A DNA stretch of 7,056 nucleotides from Syntrophothermus sp. UBA1445 (GTDB lineage: Bacteria > Bacillota > Syntrophomonadia > Syntrophomonadales > DTU052). How positions within the stretch are numbered: position 1 is the first letter of the stretch; the number at the start of each line of letters is the position of its first letter. The stretch lies in the NCBI GenBank assembly GCA_002329495.1, contig DCTH01000201.1:1-7056 (forward strand), given 5' to 3'. The position numbers were made by a program, and so were the translations under genes. Below the pieces are notes generated by a model. That model was not told the DNA's origin and made no database searches. It saw only the letters and a program-made list of their open reading frames with translations. This document shows positions 1 to 6,667 of the stretch, one piece after another.

Positions 1-1041
1 AATTCCCGGTACAAATCCACCATACTTCTTAATGTTATCCGCTACGTCCATTGGGTTAAATACCACAGCGGTATAGAAGTAGGTAAAGAAGATTATCAAC
101 AGGGCATAGATCGTGTTATACAGAGGACTGCCAAAATGAAAATAGGTATTCATCCAGTTACTGAATCCCGAGTTTTGGAACCAGGAACCTATGGTACCCG
201 GAAACATCATTATCGACATCGCGAAAATTATGGGTATAACCCCGGCGGTGTTTACCTTAAGCGGTAAAAAGGTACTCTGTCCGCCATACACTTTTCTGCC
301 GACCACCCTTTTGGCGTACTGTACCGGCAGTCGGCGCTGGCCTTCGTTCAGACCTACGACCGCGGCGATCATTACCAGGGCGATGACTATGAACAGCAAC
401 ACACTGAAATAACTGGCGGTTCCGGCTTGAAGATACTCAAATACTCCGGTCACGCCGCTGGGGATACGAGCTACTATCCCGGCAAAGATTATCAGTGAAA
501 TACCGTTGCCGATCCCCCGTTCCGTTATCAACTCGCCAATCCACATCAGTAATGCCGTACCTGCAGTAAGGCAAATCGCTATCATCAGATACGATACAAA
601 ACCCGGGTTTTGAACCACCATTTGCCCGCCAGTCCCCGTGTAACGACCCAGGGCAATGGCGATACCGATGGCCTGAATGAATCCCAGAACCACTGTACCG
701 TAACGGGTGTACTGTGCAATCTTCTTGCGGCCTTCTTCCCCTTCTTTGTTGAGTTGCTCCAACTTGGGAATAACCACCGTTAACAGCTGCATTATGATAG
801 AAGCGTTAATGTAGGGGGTTATGCTCATGGCAAATATACTGAATCGTTTGAACGCACCCCCGGAGATTACATCGAAAAACCCAAGAAATTGGTTCTTCAG
901 CAATTCACTCAGGGCATCCGGGTTGATTCCCGGAACAGGTATATGAACCCCCAGTCTGAACACCGCAAACATTAAAAGGGTGAACAACACCTTTTGTTTC
1001 AGATCCCCGATTTTAAAAGCCTGCTGCAATGAACCAAGCAA
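1..1041 (-). CDS. secY: Protein translocase subunit SecY (3'-truncated by window edge)
   Basis: SecY is the central pore subunit of the SecYEG translocon in the cytoplasmic membrane; it passes unfolded proteins outward or lets membrane proteins exit sideways. I read 347 uninterrupted codons in one frame, against about 420-440 for the family. Hydrophobic segments lie near residues 18-34, 68-88, 110-131, 148-169, 178-196, 211-231, 266-287 and 308-328, matching TM1 to TM8. Residues 55-67 are the plug region, and residues 174-180 hold the conserved ERGIGNG motif. The cytoplasmic loop at 229-246 (GLNEGQRRLPVQYAKR) is typical. The window ends at FVPGI, just before the conserved arginine of the fifth cytoplasmic loop, so TM9 and TM10 lie outside. 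The start is TTG immediately after the rplO stop; MLGSLQQAFK matches the usual SecY N-terminus, and no ATG or GTG fits. Its SD lies inside rplO, so translation is probably coupled. Confidence 0.97.
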   Translation of the reverse strand, partial: MLGSLQQAFKIGDLKQKVLFTLLMFAVFRLGVHIPVPGINPDALSELLKNQFLGFFDVISGGAFKRFSIFAMSITPYINASIIMQLLTVVIPKLEQLNKEGEEGRKKIAQYTRYGTVVLGFIQAIGIAIALGRYTGTGGQMVVQNPGFVSYLMIAICLTAGTALLMWIGELITERGIGNGISLIIFAGIVARIPSGVTGVFEYLQAGTASYFSVLLFIVIALVMIAAVVGLNEGQRRLPVQYAKRVVGRKVYGGQSTFLPLKVNTAGVIPIIFAMSIMMFPGTIGSWFQNSGFSNWMNTYFHFGSPLYNTIYALLIIFFTYFYTAVVFNPMDVADNIKKYGGFVPGI

Positions 1042-1482
1042 CTAAATCACCTCAATCTGGCCACCCCGGGCAGAGATTTTGCTTTCTGCCGCCTGGCTAA
1101 CTTTATGGGCCTTCACCACCAGCCTTTTGGTCAGTTCCCCGTCGCCCAAAATCTTGACTCCATCCTGAACTGATTTTATCAGACCGTTTTCCATCAGCAG
1201 AGCTGGGGTCACTACTGTGTCATTATCGAATATTTCCAGGTCTTTGACATTAACGATGCTGTAAGTCTTTTTAAATATGTTGGTGAACCCCCGCTTGGGA
1301 ATCCTCCTCTGTAAGGGCATTTGACCCCCTTCGAAACCTGGTCTGACTCCGCCACCTGAGCGGGCCTTCTGGCCTTTGTGACCTCTGGTCGATGTCTTGC
1401 CATGACCTGATCCCGTACCCCGGCCAACCCGTTTTGGCTTGTGAACGGCGCCAGCAGGAGATTGCAAATCATGAAGTTTCAT
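1042..1482 (-). CDS. rplO: 50S ribosomal protein L15
   Basis: L15 is a large-subunit protein that binds 23S rRNA and joins late in 50S assembly. The product is 146 residues, the usual family length. The N-terminal third is the typical Gly/Arg/Lys-rich extension that threads into rRNA ([20 protein letters not shown] near residues 20-39), and a globular C-terminal domain follows, ending in GGQIEVI. Two adjacent ATG codons compete as start (1485 and 1482). I chose 1482 because it gives the family N-terminus MKLHDL and 6 nt from GGAGG, whereas 1485 leaves only 3 nt. A TTG at 1497 overlaps the SD and is not a plausible start. The rpmD stop is 16 nt upstream and secY begins with no gap downstream. 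Identification is secure; only the choice between the two ATGs is open. Confidence 0.97.
   Translation of the reverse strand: MKLHDLQSPAGAVHKPKRVGRGTGSGHGKTSTRGHKGQKARSGGGVRPGFEGGQMPLQRRIPKRGFTNIFKKTYSIVNVKDLEIFDNDTVVTPALLMENGLIKSVQDGVKILGDGELTKRLVVKAHKVSQAAESKISARGGQIEVI
1048..1053 (-). promoter_or_regulatory. secY ribosome binding site inside the rplO coding end
   Basis: GAGGTGAT, an 8-base match to the 16S anti-SD complement, sits within the last codons of rplO (Glu-Val-Ile), with 8 nt from GAGG to the TTG start. This decides the TTG start of secY and implies that ribosomes finishing L15 help load secY. Confidence 0.8.
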
Positions 1483-1488
1483 CATTAA

Positions 1489-1493
1489 CCTCC
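1489..1493 (-). promoter_or_regulatory. rplO ribosome binding site that decides between two ATGs
   Basis: GGAGG just after the rpmD stop. Its spacing is 6 nt to the ATG at 1482 and 3 nt to the ATG at 1485, which favours the inner start. Confidence 0.75.
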
Positions 1494-1498
1494 TCAAG

Positions 1499-1681
1499 CT
1501 ATAACTCTTCGACCGTTACCAAATGATGTACCTTGTCGATCATGCCTCGTATCTGCGGGGTATCTTCCTTGATCACGGTCTGGTTTAGTTTTCTCAGCCC
1601 TAAACTCCTTATAGTAGCTCTCTGGGACTTGACAGATCCTATAGTGCTTTTTTCCCAGGTGATTTTGAGCATTTTACCCAA
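1499..1681 (-). CDS. rpmD: 50S ribosomal protein L30
   Basis: L30 is a small large-subunit protein of the bacterial L30/eukaryotic L7 family. The product is 60 residues, the normal bacterial size. The conserved pattern is clear: [10 protein letters not shown] at the start, then [17 protein letters not shown], then [16 protein letters not shown]. The start is TTG at 1681, 8 nt after a GGAGGT that overlaps the rpsE stop codon; the in-frame ATG at 1672 would be 17 nt away and would trim the family N-terminus. It lies between rpsE (12 nt gap) and rplO (16 nt gap), as in most bacteria that have this gene. Some lineages lack L30, so its presence is a mild taxonomic clue. Identity is firm; the start is well supported but non-ATG. 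Confidence 0.96.
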   Translation of the reverse strand: MGKMLKITWEKSTIGSVKSQRATIRSLGLRKLNQTVIKEDTPQIRGMIDKVHHLVTVEEL

Positions 1682-1693
1682 AGCAACTACCTC

Positions 1694-2194
1694 CTAGCCT
1701 ATGATTTCCTGTATGGTTTTCCCCCTCAGCCGCGCCACCTTATCGGCCCGTTTCAGAGATTTCAAGCCTTCCATGGTAGCTCGCACCATGTTGTTGGCGT
1801 TGGAGGAACCCAAAGACTTGGTCAGAATGTCTTTTACTCCGGCGGCTTCCAAGACGGCTCTGACTGGCCCACCGGCTATAACTCCGGTTCCGGGTGCGGC
1901 TGCTTTCAACAGAACCCGTCCGGCGCCAAATACCCCGATGATATCATGAGTAATGGTGGTTCCCTTCATGGGGACTTCGATCATATTCTTCTTGGCATCT
2001 TCAACGCCTTTCCTGATAGCTTCCGGGACTTCACCGGCTTTACCCAGTCCGACCCCGACTTTTCCTTCGCCATCACCAACAACAACTACGGCGCTGAAAC
2101 TGAAACGACGTCCGCCCTTTACAACCTTGGCTACTCTCCGTACAGTCACTACCTTTTCAATAAACTCCGGCGCGTTTTGCTCCCTTTCGATCGT
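1694..2194 (-). CDS. rpsE: 30S ribosomal protein S5, with non-canonical start (ACG or ATC)
   Basis: S5 is a 30S protein near the mRNA entry and decoding region; it contributes to translational fidelity, and its loop neighbours the spectinomycin site. The double-stranded-RNA-binding-like N-terminal domain begins with [16 protein letters not shown] (residues 15-30). The C-terminal domain contains the [19 protein letters not shown] stretch and ends EIIG. The frame is open upstream to the rplR stop at 2210, but it has no ATG, GTG or TTG before a GTG at 2149. Starting there gives 151 residues and removes part of the conserved first strand, with no proper SD. A strong GGAGG at 2200-2204 instead points to ACG at 2194 (5 nt spacing, 166 residues) or ATC at 2191 (8 nt, 165 residues). 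The upstream residues [14 protein letters not shown] align well with known S5 N-termini, and 166 residues is the typical length. The function is certain; the start is inferred and could reflect a mutation or base-call error. Confidence 0.93.
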   Translation of the reverse strand, partial: TIEREQNAPEFIEKVVTVRRVAKVVKGGRRFSFSAVVVVGDGEGKVGVGLGKAGEVPEAIRKGVEDAKKNMIEVPMKGTTITHDIIGVFGAGRVLLKAAAPGTGVIAGGPVRAVLEAAGVKDILTKSLGSSNANNMVRATMEGLKSLKRADKVARLRGKTIQEIIG

Positions 2195-2198
2195 GGTT

Positions 2199-2207
2199 CC
2201 CTCCTTT
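2199..2207 (-). promoter_or_regulatory. rpsE ribosome binding site without a canonical start codon after it
   Basis: AAAGGAGGG begins 3 nt downstream of the rplR stop. It is as strong as any SD in the window, yet the next 8 to 10 nt contain only ACG and ATC where a start codon should be. Confidence 0.75.
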
Positions 2208-2209
2208 AG

Positions 2210-2578
2210 CTAAAACTTTAGCCCGGCCTCTCTAGCGGCACCGGCCAGAGCTGCTATTTTTCCATGATACTTGTAACCATTGCGGTCAAAAACAACTTCC
2301 GAAATCCCTTTCGCCAGGGCCTTGTTGGCTACGGCGGTTCCAACTGCCTTGGCGGCGTCCATCTTGCTTCCTTCTTTTATGCTGTCCCGCACTTCTGCTT
2401 CCAGGGTTGACGCTGCCACCAGTGTGTTGTGGTTAACATCGTCGATCACCTGGGCGTAAATATGATTCAGGCTGCGAAAGACGCATAACCTTGGTTTTTC
2501 GGGAGTGCCCTGCATCTTGCGGCGTATTCTTTTATGCTTACCCGTCCGCAGTTTATTGCGACTCGGCTTATTGATCAA
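2210..2578 (-). CDS. rplR: 50S ribosomal protein L18
   Basis: L18 binds 5S rRNA and, with L5, anchors it in the central protuberance of the 50S subunit. The product is 122 residues, normal for the family. It has a basic N-terminal tail ([21 protein letters not shown]), then [20 protein letters not shown] and a C-terminus with [24 protein letters not shown], all family hallmarks. The start is TTG at 2578: it yields MINKP, very close to the common MITKP N-terminus, and lies about 10 nt after an AAAGGAG. No ATG or GTG in this frame is compatible. It sits 23 nt after rplF and 15 nt before the inferred rpsE start. Nothing unusual apart from the TTG start and slightly long SD spacing. Confidence 0.97.
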   Translation of the reverse strand: MINKPSRNKLRTGKHKRIRRKMQGTPEKPRLCVFRSLNHIYAQVIDDVNHNTLVAASTLEAEVRDSIKEGSKMDAAKAVGTAVANKALAKGISEVVFDRNGYKYHGKIAALAGAAREAGLKF

Positions 2579-2601
2579 CTCCGTGCCACTCCTTTCTCCC
2601 T

Positions 2602-3144
2602 TTATTTCTTACCGGCCTTTCCAGCCTTGCGTCTGATCTTTTCATTTTCGTATTTGATACCTTTGCCCTTGTACGGCTCCGGCCTGCGTACATCTCTGAT
2701 GGTGGCTGCCATGTTGCCTACTTTTTCTTTGTCGATCCCTCTGATGGTTATCCGTGTGGCGGCCGGGGTTTCAAATTCAATTCCTTCGGGTGGCTCAAAC
2801 TCCACCGGATGCGAATAACCCACGGTCAAAACCAGCTTTTTGCCCTGGACTGATGCCCGGTAACCGGTGCCGACCAACTCCAGCTTCTTTTCGAACCCTT
2901 TTTCAACACCCTGTACCATGTTGGCGAGGAGGGCCCTGGTTAAGCCATGCAGTGACCGGTGTTCCTTTACATCGCTGGCTCTGGTTACTATCAATTGACC
3001 ATCTTCCCGGGCTACGTCTATACCATTCGGGATGTTCCAGGTCAATACACCTTTAGGACCTTTTACTGCTATACTTCTTCCTTCACCCAAGGTTACCTCG
3101 ACACCAGAGGGAAGGTCTATGGGCCGCTTTCCTATGCGTGACAC
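2602..3144 (-). CDS. rplF: 50S ribosomal protein L6
   Basis: L6 lies near the base of the L7/L12 stalk, contacts the sarcin-ricin loop region of 23S rRNA, and supports factor binding. The 180-residue product is full length. It shows the two tandem L6 folds: an N-terminal one starting [16 protein letters not shown], and a C-terminal one including [25 protein letters not shown]. The conserved C-terminal signature [13 protein letters not shown] precedes a lysine-rich tail. The start is GTG at 3144, giving the standard M-S-R-I-G-K N-terminus, 9 nt after GGAGG. Neighbours are rpsH 18 nt upstream and rplR 23 nt downstream. No anomaly seen. Confidence 0.98.
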   Translation of the reverse strand: MSRIGKRPIDLPSGVEVTLGEGRSIAVKGPKGVLTWNIPNGIDVAREDGQLIVTRASDVKEHRSLHGLTRALLANMVQGVEKGFEKKLELVGTGYRASVQGKKLVLTVGYSHPVEFEPPEGIEFETPAATRITIRGIDKEKVGNMAATIRDVRRPEPYKGKGIKYENEKIRRKAGKAGKK

Positions 3145-3162
3145 CTTGTTTAACCTCCTCCG

Positions 3163-3561
3163 TTACCAGATATAACAGACGACCTCTCCACCTACTCCTT
3201 CTTTCCGTGCCTTTTTATCTGTCATCAGGCCACGGGAGGTGGAAATGACGGCTGTTCCGAATCCACCCAGAACCTTGGGTACATCATCCTTGTTGACATA
3301 CACCCGCAGTCCGGGTTTGCTAATCCTCTTGATACCCGTTATAACTTTCTCGCGGTTGGGACCATACTTCAGATAGACACGAATTATGCCCTGTCTTCCG
3401 TCTTCGATAAACTCGAAATCCTTGATATAGCCTTCGTCTTTCAGTATGGTAGCAATCGCCAACTTCATCTTCGATCCTGGGATTTCCACGGTTGGATGTG
3501 AGACCATGTTCGCGTTCCTCACACGAGTCAGGAAATCGGCGATAGGGTCTGTCGTGACCAT
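3163..3561 (-). CDS. rpsH: 30S ribosomal protein S8
   Basis: S8 is a primary 16S rRNA binder in the central domain of the 30S subunit. In E. coli it is also the translational repressor of the spc operon; whether this organism does the same cannot be read from the sequence. The product is 132 residues, the normal size. The N-terminus [16 protein letters not shown] and the RNA-binding C-terminal part, with [26 protein letters not shown], are textbook. The start is ATG at 3561, 7 nt after GGAGG. It lies 23 nt downstream of rpsN and 18 nt upstream of rplF. Confidence 0.98.
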   Translation of the reverse strand: MVTTDPIADFLTRVRNANMVSHPTVEIPGSKMKLAIATILKDEGYIKDFEFIEDGRQGIIRVYLKYGPNREKVITGIKRISKPGLRVYVNKDDVPKVLGGFGTAVISTSRGLMTDKKARKEGVGGEVVCYIW

Positions 3562-3584
3562 AGTTCAACCTCCTTCTATTACCA

Positions 3585-3770
3585 CTACCAACTGGCTTTG
3601 GTTATGCCTGGTATTTCTCCTCGGTGGGCCATCTGCCGGAAGCAGATACGGCAGATCCCAAACTTGCGCATATAGGATCTCGGCCTCCCACATACCCGGC
3701 ACCGATTATACTGTCGAACCCCGAACTTTGCGGTTCTCTTTTGACTTGCAATCATTGATTTCTTTGCCAT
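3585..3770 (-). CDS. rpsN: 30S ribosomal protein S14, zinc-binding type (type Z)
   Basis: S14 is a small 30S head protein that interacts with S3, S10 and S19 and 16S rRNA. The product is 61 residues, the length of the zinc-containing C+ form rather than the ~89-100 residue zinc-free form. Two CxxC pairs, C24/C27 and C40/C43, form the zinc site, with RRxRSY-like and [18 protein letters not shown] sequences around them. The start is ATG at 3770, 6 nt after a GGAGG whose first bases follow directly on the rplE stop codon (TAAGGAGG), suggesting coupled translation. In many Gram-positive bacteria a zinc-free S14 paralogue elsewhere replaces this form under zinc starvation; that gene is not in the window, so this is only a family-level expectation. 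Confidence 0.98.
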   Translation of the reverse strand: MAKKSMIASQKRTAKFGVRQYNRCRVCGRPRSYMRKFGICRICFRQMAHRGEIPGITKASW

Positions 3771-3781
3771 ATCTTCCCTCC

Positions 3782-4324
3782 TTACTGTTCCCTAAAGGGC
3801 ATTCCCATTAATTTGAGAAGCTCCCGGGCTTCTTCGTCGGTTTTGGCGGTGGTTACGACAACCACTTCCAAACCGCGGATCTTATCGATTTTGTCATATT
3901 CGATCTCTGGAAATATCAGCTGTTCTTTTATTCCCAGGCTGTAATTCCCCCGTCCGTCGAAAGCCTTGGGGGATACTCCCCTGAAATCCCGGACCCGGGG
4001 TAAGGCCACGTTTATCAGCTTATCCAGGAATTCATACATGCGTTCCCCACGCAGTGTTACCTTGCATCCTATGGACATACCTTCTCTTAGTTTGAAGCCG
4101 GCAATGGAAGATTTGGCCTTGGTGATTACCGGTTTCTGCCCGGAGATGGTTCTGAGATCCGCTACCGCTCCATCAAGGCTCTTGGGGTTCTGAATGGCTT
4201 CGCCAACCCCCATGTTAATTATCACCTTGTCTATCCTGGGTACCTGCATGGTGTTGCGGTAAGAAAATTTTTCAGTTAGTTTGGGCACGATTTCATTCCT
4301 GTATTGCTCTTTCAGTCTTGCCAC
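3782..4324 (-). CDS. rplE: 50S ribosomal protein L5
   Basis: L5 binds 5S rRNA with L18 in the central protuberance and contacts the P-site tRNA and S13. The 180-residue product is full length: N-terminal [17 protein letters not shown], then [16 protein letters not shown], the [21 protein letters not shown] loop region, and the C-terminal [20 protein letters not shown]. The start is GTG at 4324, 7 nt after the last GGAGG of a GAGGAGGAGG run; it gives the usual MARLKEQY N-terminus. It sits 21 nt after rplX and 11 nt before rpsN. In E. coli the region around this start is the S8 repressor target; I see a small possible hairpin here but no clear S8-site mimic. Confidence 0.98.
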   Translation of the reverse strand: MARLKEQYRNEIVPKLTEKFSYRNTMQVPRIDKVIINMGVGEAIQNPKSLDGAVADLRTISGQKPVITKAKSSIAGFKLREGMSIGCKVTLRGERMYEFLDKLINVALPRVRDFRGVSPKAFDGRGNYSLGIKEQLIFPEIEYDKIDKIRGLEVVVVTTAKTDEEARELLKLMGMPFREQ

Positions 4325-4327
4325 TCT

Positions 4328-4348
4328 TAAGCCTCCTCCTCGGCCTTA
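4328..4348 (-). promoter_or_regulatory. Possible small hairpin with the rplE ribosome binding site in its loop
   Basis: Reading the minus strand, TAAG-G-CC at 4348-4342 can pair with GGCTTA at 4333-4328: 6 base pairs with one bulged G. The 8 nt loop GAGGAGGA contains a full GGAGG. The stem begins at the rplX stop codon. It is short and could be chance; I did not compute a folding energy. Confidence 0.25.
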
Positions 4349-4669
4349 TTCCAAAACCTCACCGCACTTTTTGCAGCATCTAACCTTCTCACCATTGGCC
4401 AGTATCTTGCTTCCTATCCTGGTCGGTCGGTCGCACTTGCCACAGACTAACATCACATTGGAAGCGTCAAGTGCTGCCTCAATGCGGAGGATTCCCCCCT
4501 GCGGTAAAGCACGGGTAGGTCGTTGATGTTTCCTGACTCGATTAATCCCTTCCACCGTCACTCTTCCTTTATCCGGAGTGACTTTCAGGATCTTTCCTTT
4601 TCGCCCGGCATCCTTGCCGGCCAAAACCAAAACGGTGTCTCCCTTTTTTAAGCGAATTTTCTGGCTCAA
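4346..4669 (-). CDS. rplX: 50S ribosomal protein L24 with C-terminal CxxC pairs
   Basis: L24 is an assembly-initiating 23S rRNA binder near the peptide exit tunnel. The product is 107 residues. The N-terminal KOW domain spans about residues 6-35 (KKGDTVLVLAGKDAGRKGKI), followed by GRVTVEGINRVRKHQRP. The C-terminal region carries C76/C79 and C99/C102 (with an extra C98), a likely zinc ribbon found in a subset of bacterial L24 proteins, especially among Gram-positives. The start is TTG at 4669, 9 nt after GGAGGTGA; no ATG or GTG gives a comparable N-terminus. It is 17 nt after rplN and 21 nt before rplE. Zinc binding is inferred from the cysteines alone. Confidence 0.97.
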   Translation of the reverse strand: MSQKIRLKKGDTVLVLAGKDAGRKGKILKVTPDKGRVTVEGINRVRKHQRPTRALPQGGILRIEAALDASNVMLVCGKCDRPTRIGSKILANGEKVRCCKKCGEVLE

Positions 4670-4686
4670 ATGTACTCACCTCCGCT

Positions 4687-5055
4687 CTACAAGACTTCGG
4701 GGGCCAGTGATACTATCTTCATAAAGTTACGATCTCTTAATTCTCTGGCTACCGGTCCAAATATTCTGGTACCCTTGGGGTTGTTATTATCATCGATTAT
4801 CACTGCTGCATTCTCACTGAACCTGATATAGGAACCGTCAGGGCGGCGAATCTCTTTGCGGGTACGGACTATTACCGCCTTAACCACGTCACCCTTTTTG
4901 ACCACTCCCCCGACACCGGCCTCTTTCACAGAAGCTACAATGACATCTCCAACAGTGGCATATCTTCTGAGGGATCCCCCCAGTACCTTTATGCACATAA
5001 GCCTTTTTGCGCCTGTATTGTCGCCGACACGCAGCATCGTTTGAGGCTGGATCAC
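4687..5055 (-). CDS. rplN: 50S ribosomal protein L14
   Basis: L14 binds 23S rRNA at the subunit interface, forms bridge contacts with 16S rRNA, and is the target of the silencing factor RsfS in bacteria. The product is 122 residues, the invariant family length. It starts [23 protein letters not shown], includes [11 protein letters not shown] and the basic [16 protein letters not shown] stretch, and ends with [14 protein letters not shown]. The start is GTG at 5055, 8 nt after GGAGG; the in-frame ATG at Met7 would remove conserved residues. In E. coli this gene opens the separate spc operon. Here the 23 nt linker after rpsQ shows only an SD, so it is probably co-transcribed with the S10 genes. 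Confidence 0.98.
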   Translation of the reverse strand: MIQPQTMLRVGDNTGAKRLMCIKVLGGSLRRYATVGDVIVASVKEAGVGGVVKKGDVVKAVIVRTRKEIRRPDGSYIRFSENAAVIIDDNNNPKGTRIFGPVARELRDRNFMKIVSLAPEVL

Positions 5056-5078
5056 TGCGGCAACCTCCTTTCAGCCAT

Positions 5079-5351
5079 CTATTGTAAGGTCTTGGCTTTC
5101 TCCAGTACCTCGACTACTCTCCACCTTTTGTCCTTGCTCAGGGGCCGGGTTTCCATGATTTTTACCAGATCCCCGATATTGCACTGGTTGTTCTCATCAT
5201 GGGCTTTGTACTTCTTGCTCCGTCGAACGGTTTTCTTATAAAGACTGTGCTGCACTACGGACTCGATGCGCACGGTCACAGTTTTTTCCATCTTGTTGCT
5301 GACCACTCTACCGGTCTTGACCCGTCGTTGTCCTCTGTCCTCTGTCACCAT
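5079..5351 (-). CDS. rpsQ: 30S ribosomal protein S17
   Basis: S17 is an early-binding 30S protein with an OB fold that contacts the 5' and central domains of 16S rRNA. The product is 90 residues, at the upper end of the family range. The core is typical: [19 protein letters not shown], then [17 protein letters not shown], then [24 protein letters not shown]. The start is uncertain between adjacent codons: ATG at 5351 is 4 nt from GGAGG, while GTG at 5348 is 7 nt away; they differ by one residue. I kept ATG. The SD follows directly on the rpmC stop (TAGAGGAGG), with a gap of 10 nt. Confidence 0.97.
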   Translation of the reverse strand: MVTEDRGQRRVKTGRVVSNKMEKTVTVRIESVVQHSLYKKTVRRSKKYKAHDENNQCNIGDLVKIMETRPLSKDKRWRVVEVLEKAKTLQ

Positions 5352-5361
5352 CCAACCTCCT

Positions 5362-5565
5362 CTAGGCCCGATGTCCTTGTATTTCCCGCTGTCTTAAAAC
5401 TGTCTTGGCCCGGGCGATATTCTTGCGGACCTCCCCAAGTCTCATGGGATTATCCAATTGCCCGGTGGCTAATTGAAATCTAAGATTGAATAGCTCATCT
5501 TTGTAGTCTCTAACCTTCTTCTGCAGTTCTTCATTGGTCATTTCCGCCATCTTCTTAGCCTTCAC
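5362..5565 (-). CDS. rpmC: 50S ribosomal protein L29
   Basis: L29 is a small helical protein next to the exit tunnel, part of the docking area for nascent-chain factors with L23. From GTG at 5565 the product is 67 residues, the normal size. It reads [20 protein letters not shown], then the signature [17 protein letters not shown] and a C-terminal helix ending in [11 protein letters not shown]. The frame is open further upstream, with GTG at 5574 and 5577. I chose 5565 because it gives the common M-K-A-K-like N-terminus, and an SD-like GGTGG lies 8 nt upstream. The ATG at 5550, after the rplP stop, is a shorter alternative (62 residues). The chosen start overlaps the end of rplP by 11 nt. Identity is certain; the start is moderately sure. 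Confidence 0.95.
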   Translation of the reverse strand: MKAKKMAEMTNEELQKKVRDYKDELFNLRFQLATGQLDNPMRLGEVRKNIARAKTVLRQREIQGHRA

Positions 5566-5989
5566 CAGCCTCACCACCCATTTCGTCTCTTTTAATAAAC
5601 CTGCATCTGACAGGTAGTTTGTGGGCCGCCAGTCTCATGGCTTCCTTCGCTACCTCTTCATTCACTCCAGCCAGTTCGAACATCACCCGACCAGGCTTAA
5701 CCGGTGCTACCCAGTGTTCAGGTGCGCCCTTTCCTTTACCCATACGGGTTTCTGCTGGCTTCGCTGTCAAAGGCCGGTCAGGGAATATCTTAATCCACAC
5801 CTTACCTCCACGTTTCACATGGCGGGTAATGGCAATACGAGCAGCTTCTATCTGGCGGTTGGTTATCCAACCGGGATCCAGGGCCTGCAGGCCATATTCA
5901 CCATAGGTTACCGTATTACCTTTGGTGGCCTCGCCTTTTATGAACGGCCTATGCTGCCTTCTATATTTAACTCGCTTGGGAATAAGCAT
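5555..5989 (-). CDS. rplP: 50S ribosomal protein L16
   Basis: L16 lies near the A site and peptidyl transferase centre and helps position the A-site tRNA. The product is 144 residues, the family norm. It begins with [15 protein letters not shown] and contains [20 protein letters not shown] and the signature around [20 protein letters not shown] Gly/Glu-rich tail closes it. The ATG at 5989 shares its A with the rpsC stop codon (TAATG), and its SD, GGGGAGG, lies inside the rpsC coding end about 10 nt upstream, so translation is coupled to S3. The last codons of this gene overlap the start of rpmC. Confidence 0.98.
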   Translation of the reverse strand: MLIPKRVKYRRQHRPFIKGEATKGNTVTYGEYGLQALDPGWITNRQIEAARIAITRHVKRGGKVWIKIFPDRPLTAKPAETRMGKGKGAPEHWVAPVKPGRVMFELAGVNEEVAKEAMRLAAHKLPVRCRFIKRDEMGGEAGEG

Positions 5990-6663
5990 TATTTCTGTTC
6001 CTCCCCTCCAGCCTTCACCGGAGGCCTGCGTTTGGGTTGTGCCATAACCTCACCCCGGTTAATCCAGACCTTAACGCCAATCTTACCGTAAGTGGTGTTG
6101 GCCTCCGCAAAACCATAGTCGATGTCGGCTCTGAGTGTATGCAGGGGCACCCTGCCCTCGGCCTGCCACTCGGTACGGGCTATTTCCGCCCCACCAAGGC
6201 GCCCGGATACCGCTATTCTCATGCCTTTGGCCCCCGCACGCATGGTCCGACCTACGGCCTGACGCATCGCCCTCCGGAAGGCAATTCTTCTTTCCAGCGA
6301 GGTAGCCACGTTCTCGGCAACAATCTGTGCATCCAGTTCCGGCCGTTTTATCTCAACAATATTGACATTTACATTTTTGTTGGTCAACCGGGCCAATTCT
6401 ATCTTTAGTTTTTCAACCTCGGTTCCACCGCGACCAATCAGGATACCCGGTTTTGCTGTATTGATCGAAATTTTAACTCTATTGCCGGTTCTTTCGATCT
6501 CAACCGTGGAAATCCCCGCGGCGTAAAACCTCTCCTTGATAAACTTGCGTATCTTATAGTCCTCGTGGAGGAGATCAGTAAAATCCCGGTCTGCATACCA
6601 ACGTGAATCCCAGTCTCTGGTGATTCCTATTCTAAAGCCCTTGGGGTGAACCTTCTGCCCCAC
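5989..6663 (-). CDS. rpsC: 30S ribosomal protein S3
   Basis: S3 is a 30S head protein lining the mRNA entry tunnel, with S4 and S5 contributing to the ribosomal helicase activity. The 224-residue product has an N-terminal [20 protein letters not shown], then a KH RNA-binding domain with its GRGG loop at residues 77-80. The C-terminal domain includes the basic FRRAMR segment near 129-134 and the signature [14 protein letters not shown] near 153-166. I chose GTG at 6663 because it starts at the family N-terminus and lies only 4 nt after the rplV stop. A longer open frame to 6690 would add nine non-conserved residues overlapping rplV. The SD (AAAGG, about 10 nt away, inside rplV) is weaker than most here, suggesting coupling to L22. 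Confidence 0.97.
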   Translation of the reverse strand: MGQKVHPKGFRIGITRDWDSRWYADRDFTDLLHEDYKIRKFIKERFYAAGISTVEIERTGNRVKISINTAKPGILIGRGGTEVEKLKIELARLTNKNVNVNIVEIKRPELDAQIVAENVATSLERRIAFRRAMRQAVGRTMRAGAKGMRIAVSGRLGGAEIARTEWQAEGRVPLHTLRADIDYGFAEANTTYGKIGVKVWINRGEVMAQPKRRPPVKAGGEEQK

Positions 6664-6667
6664 TAAA

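Noticed and set aside
191..412. Plus-strand frame of 73 codons opposite secY
   Set aside because: Antisense to a continuous SecY frame that I translated through without a stop.
1..1041. Possible frameshift or broken secY, because no long complete frame is evident here
   Set aside because: The frame is open for all 347 codons from the TTG start to the window edge; it only looks missing because the start is TTG and the gene runs off the edge.
1212..1472. Second minus-strand frame of 86 codons inside rplO
   Set aside because: Out-of-frame shadow of L15; the real frame carries the full conserved protein.
3320..3568. Second minus-strand frame of 82 codons inside rpsH
   Set aside because: Out-of-frame shadow of S8 with no family resemblance.
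3446..3811. Plus-strand open frame of 121 codons opposite rpsH, rpsN and the end of rplE
   Set aside because: Antisense shadow crossing three real genes; no domain or credible start context.
5621..6091. Plus-strand open frame of 156 codons opposite rplP and the end of rpsC
   Set aside because: It lies fully antisense to conserved ribosomal protein genes, has no recognisable family pattern, and is explained by the codon bias of the genes on the other strand.
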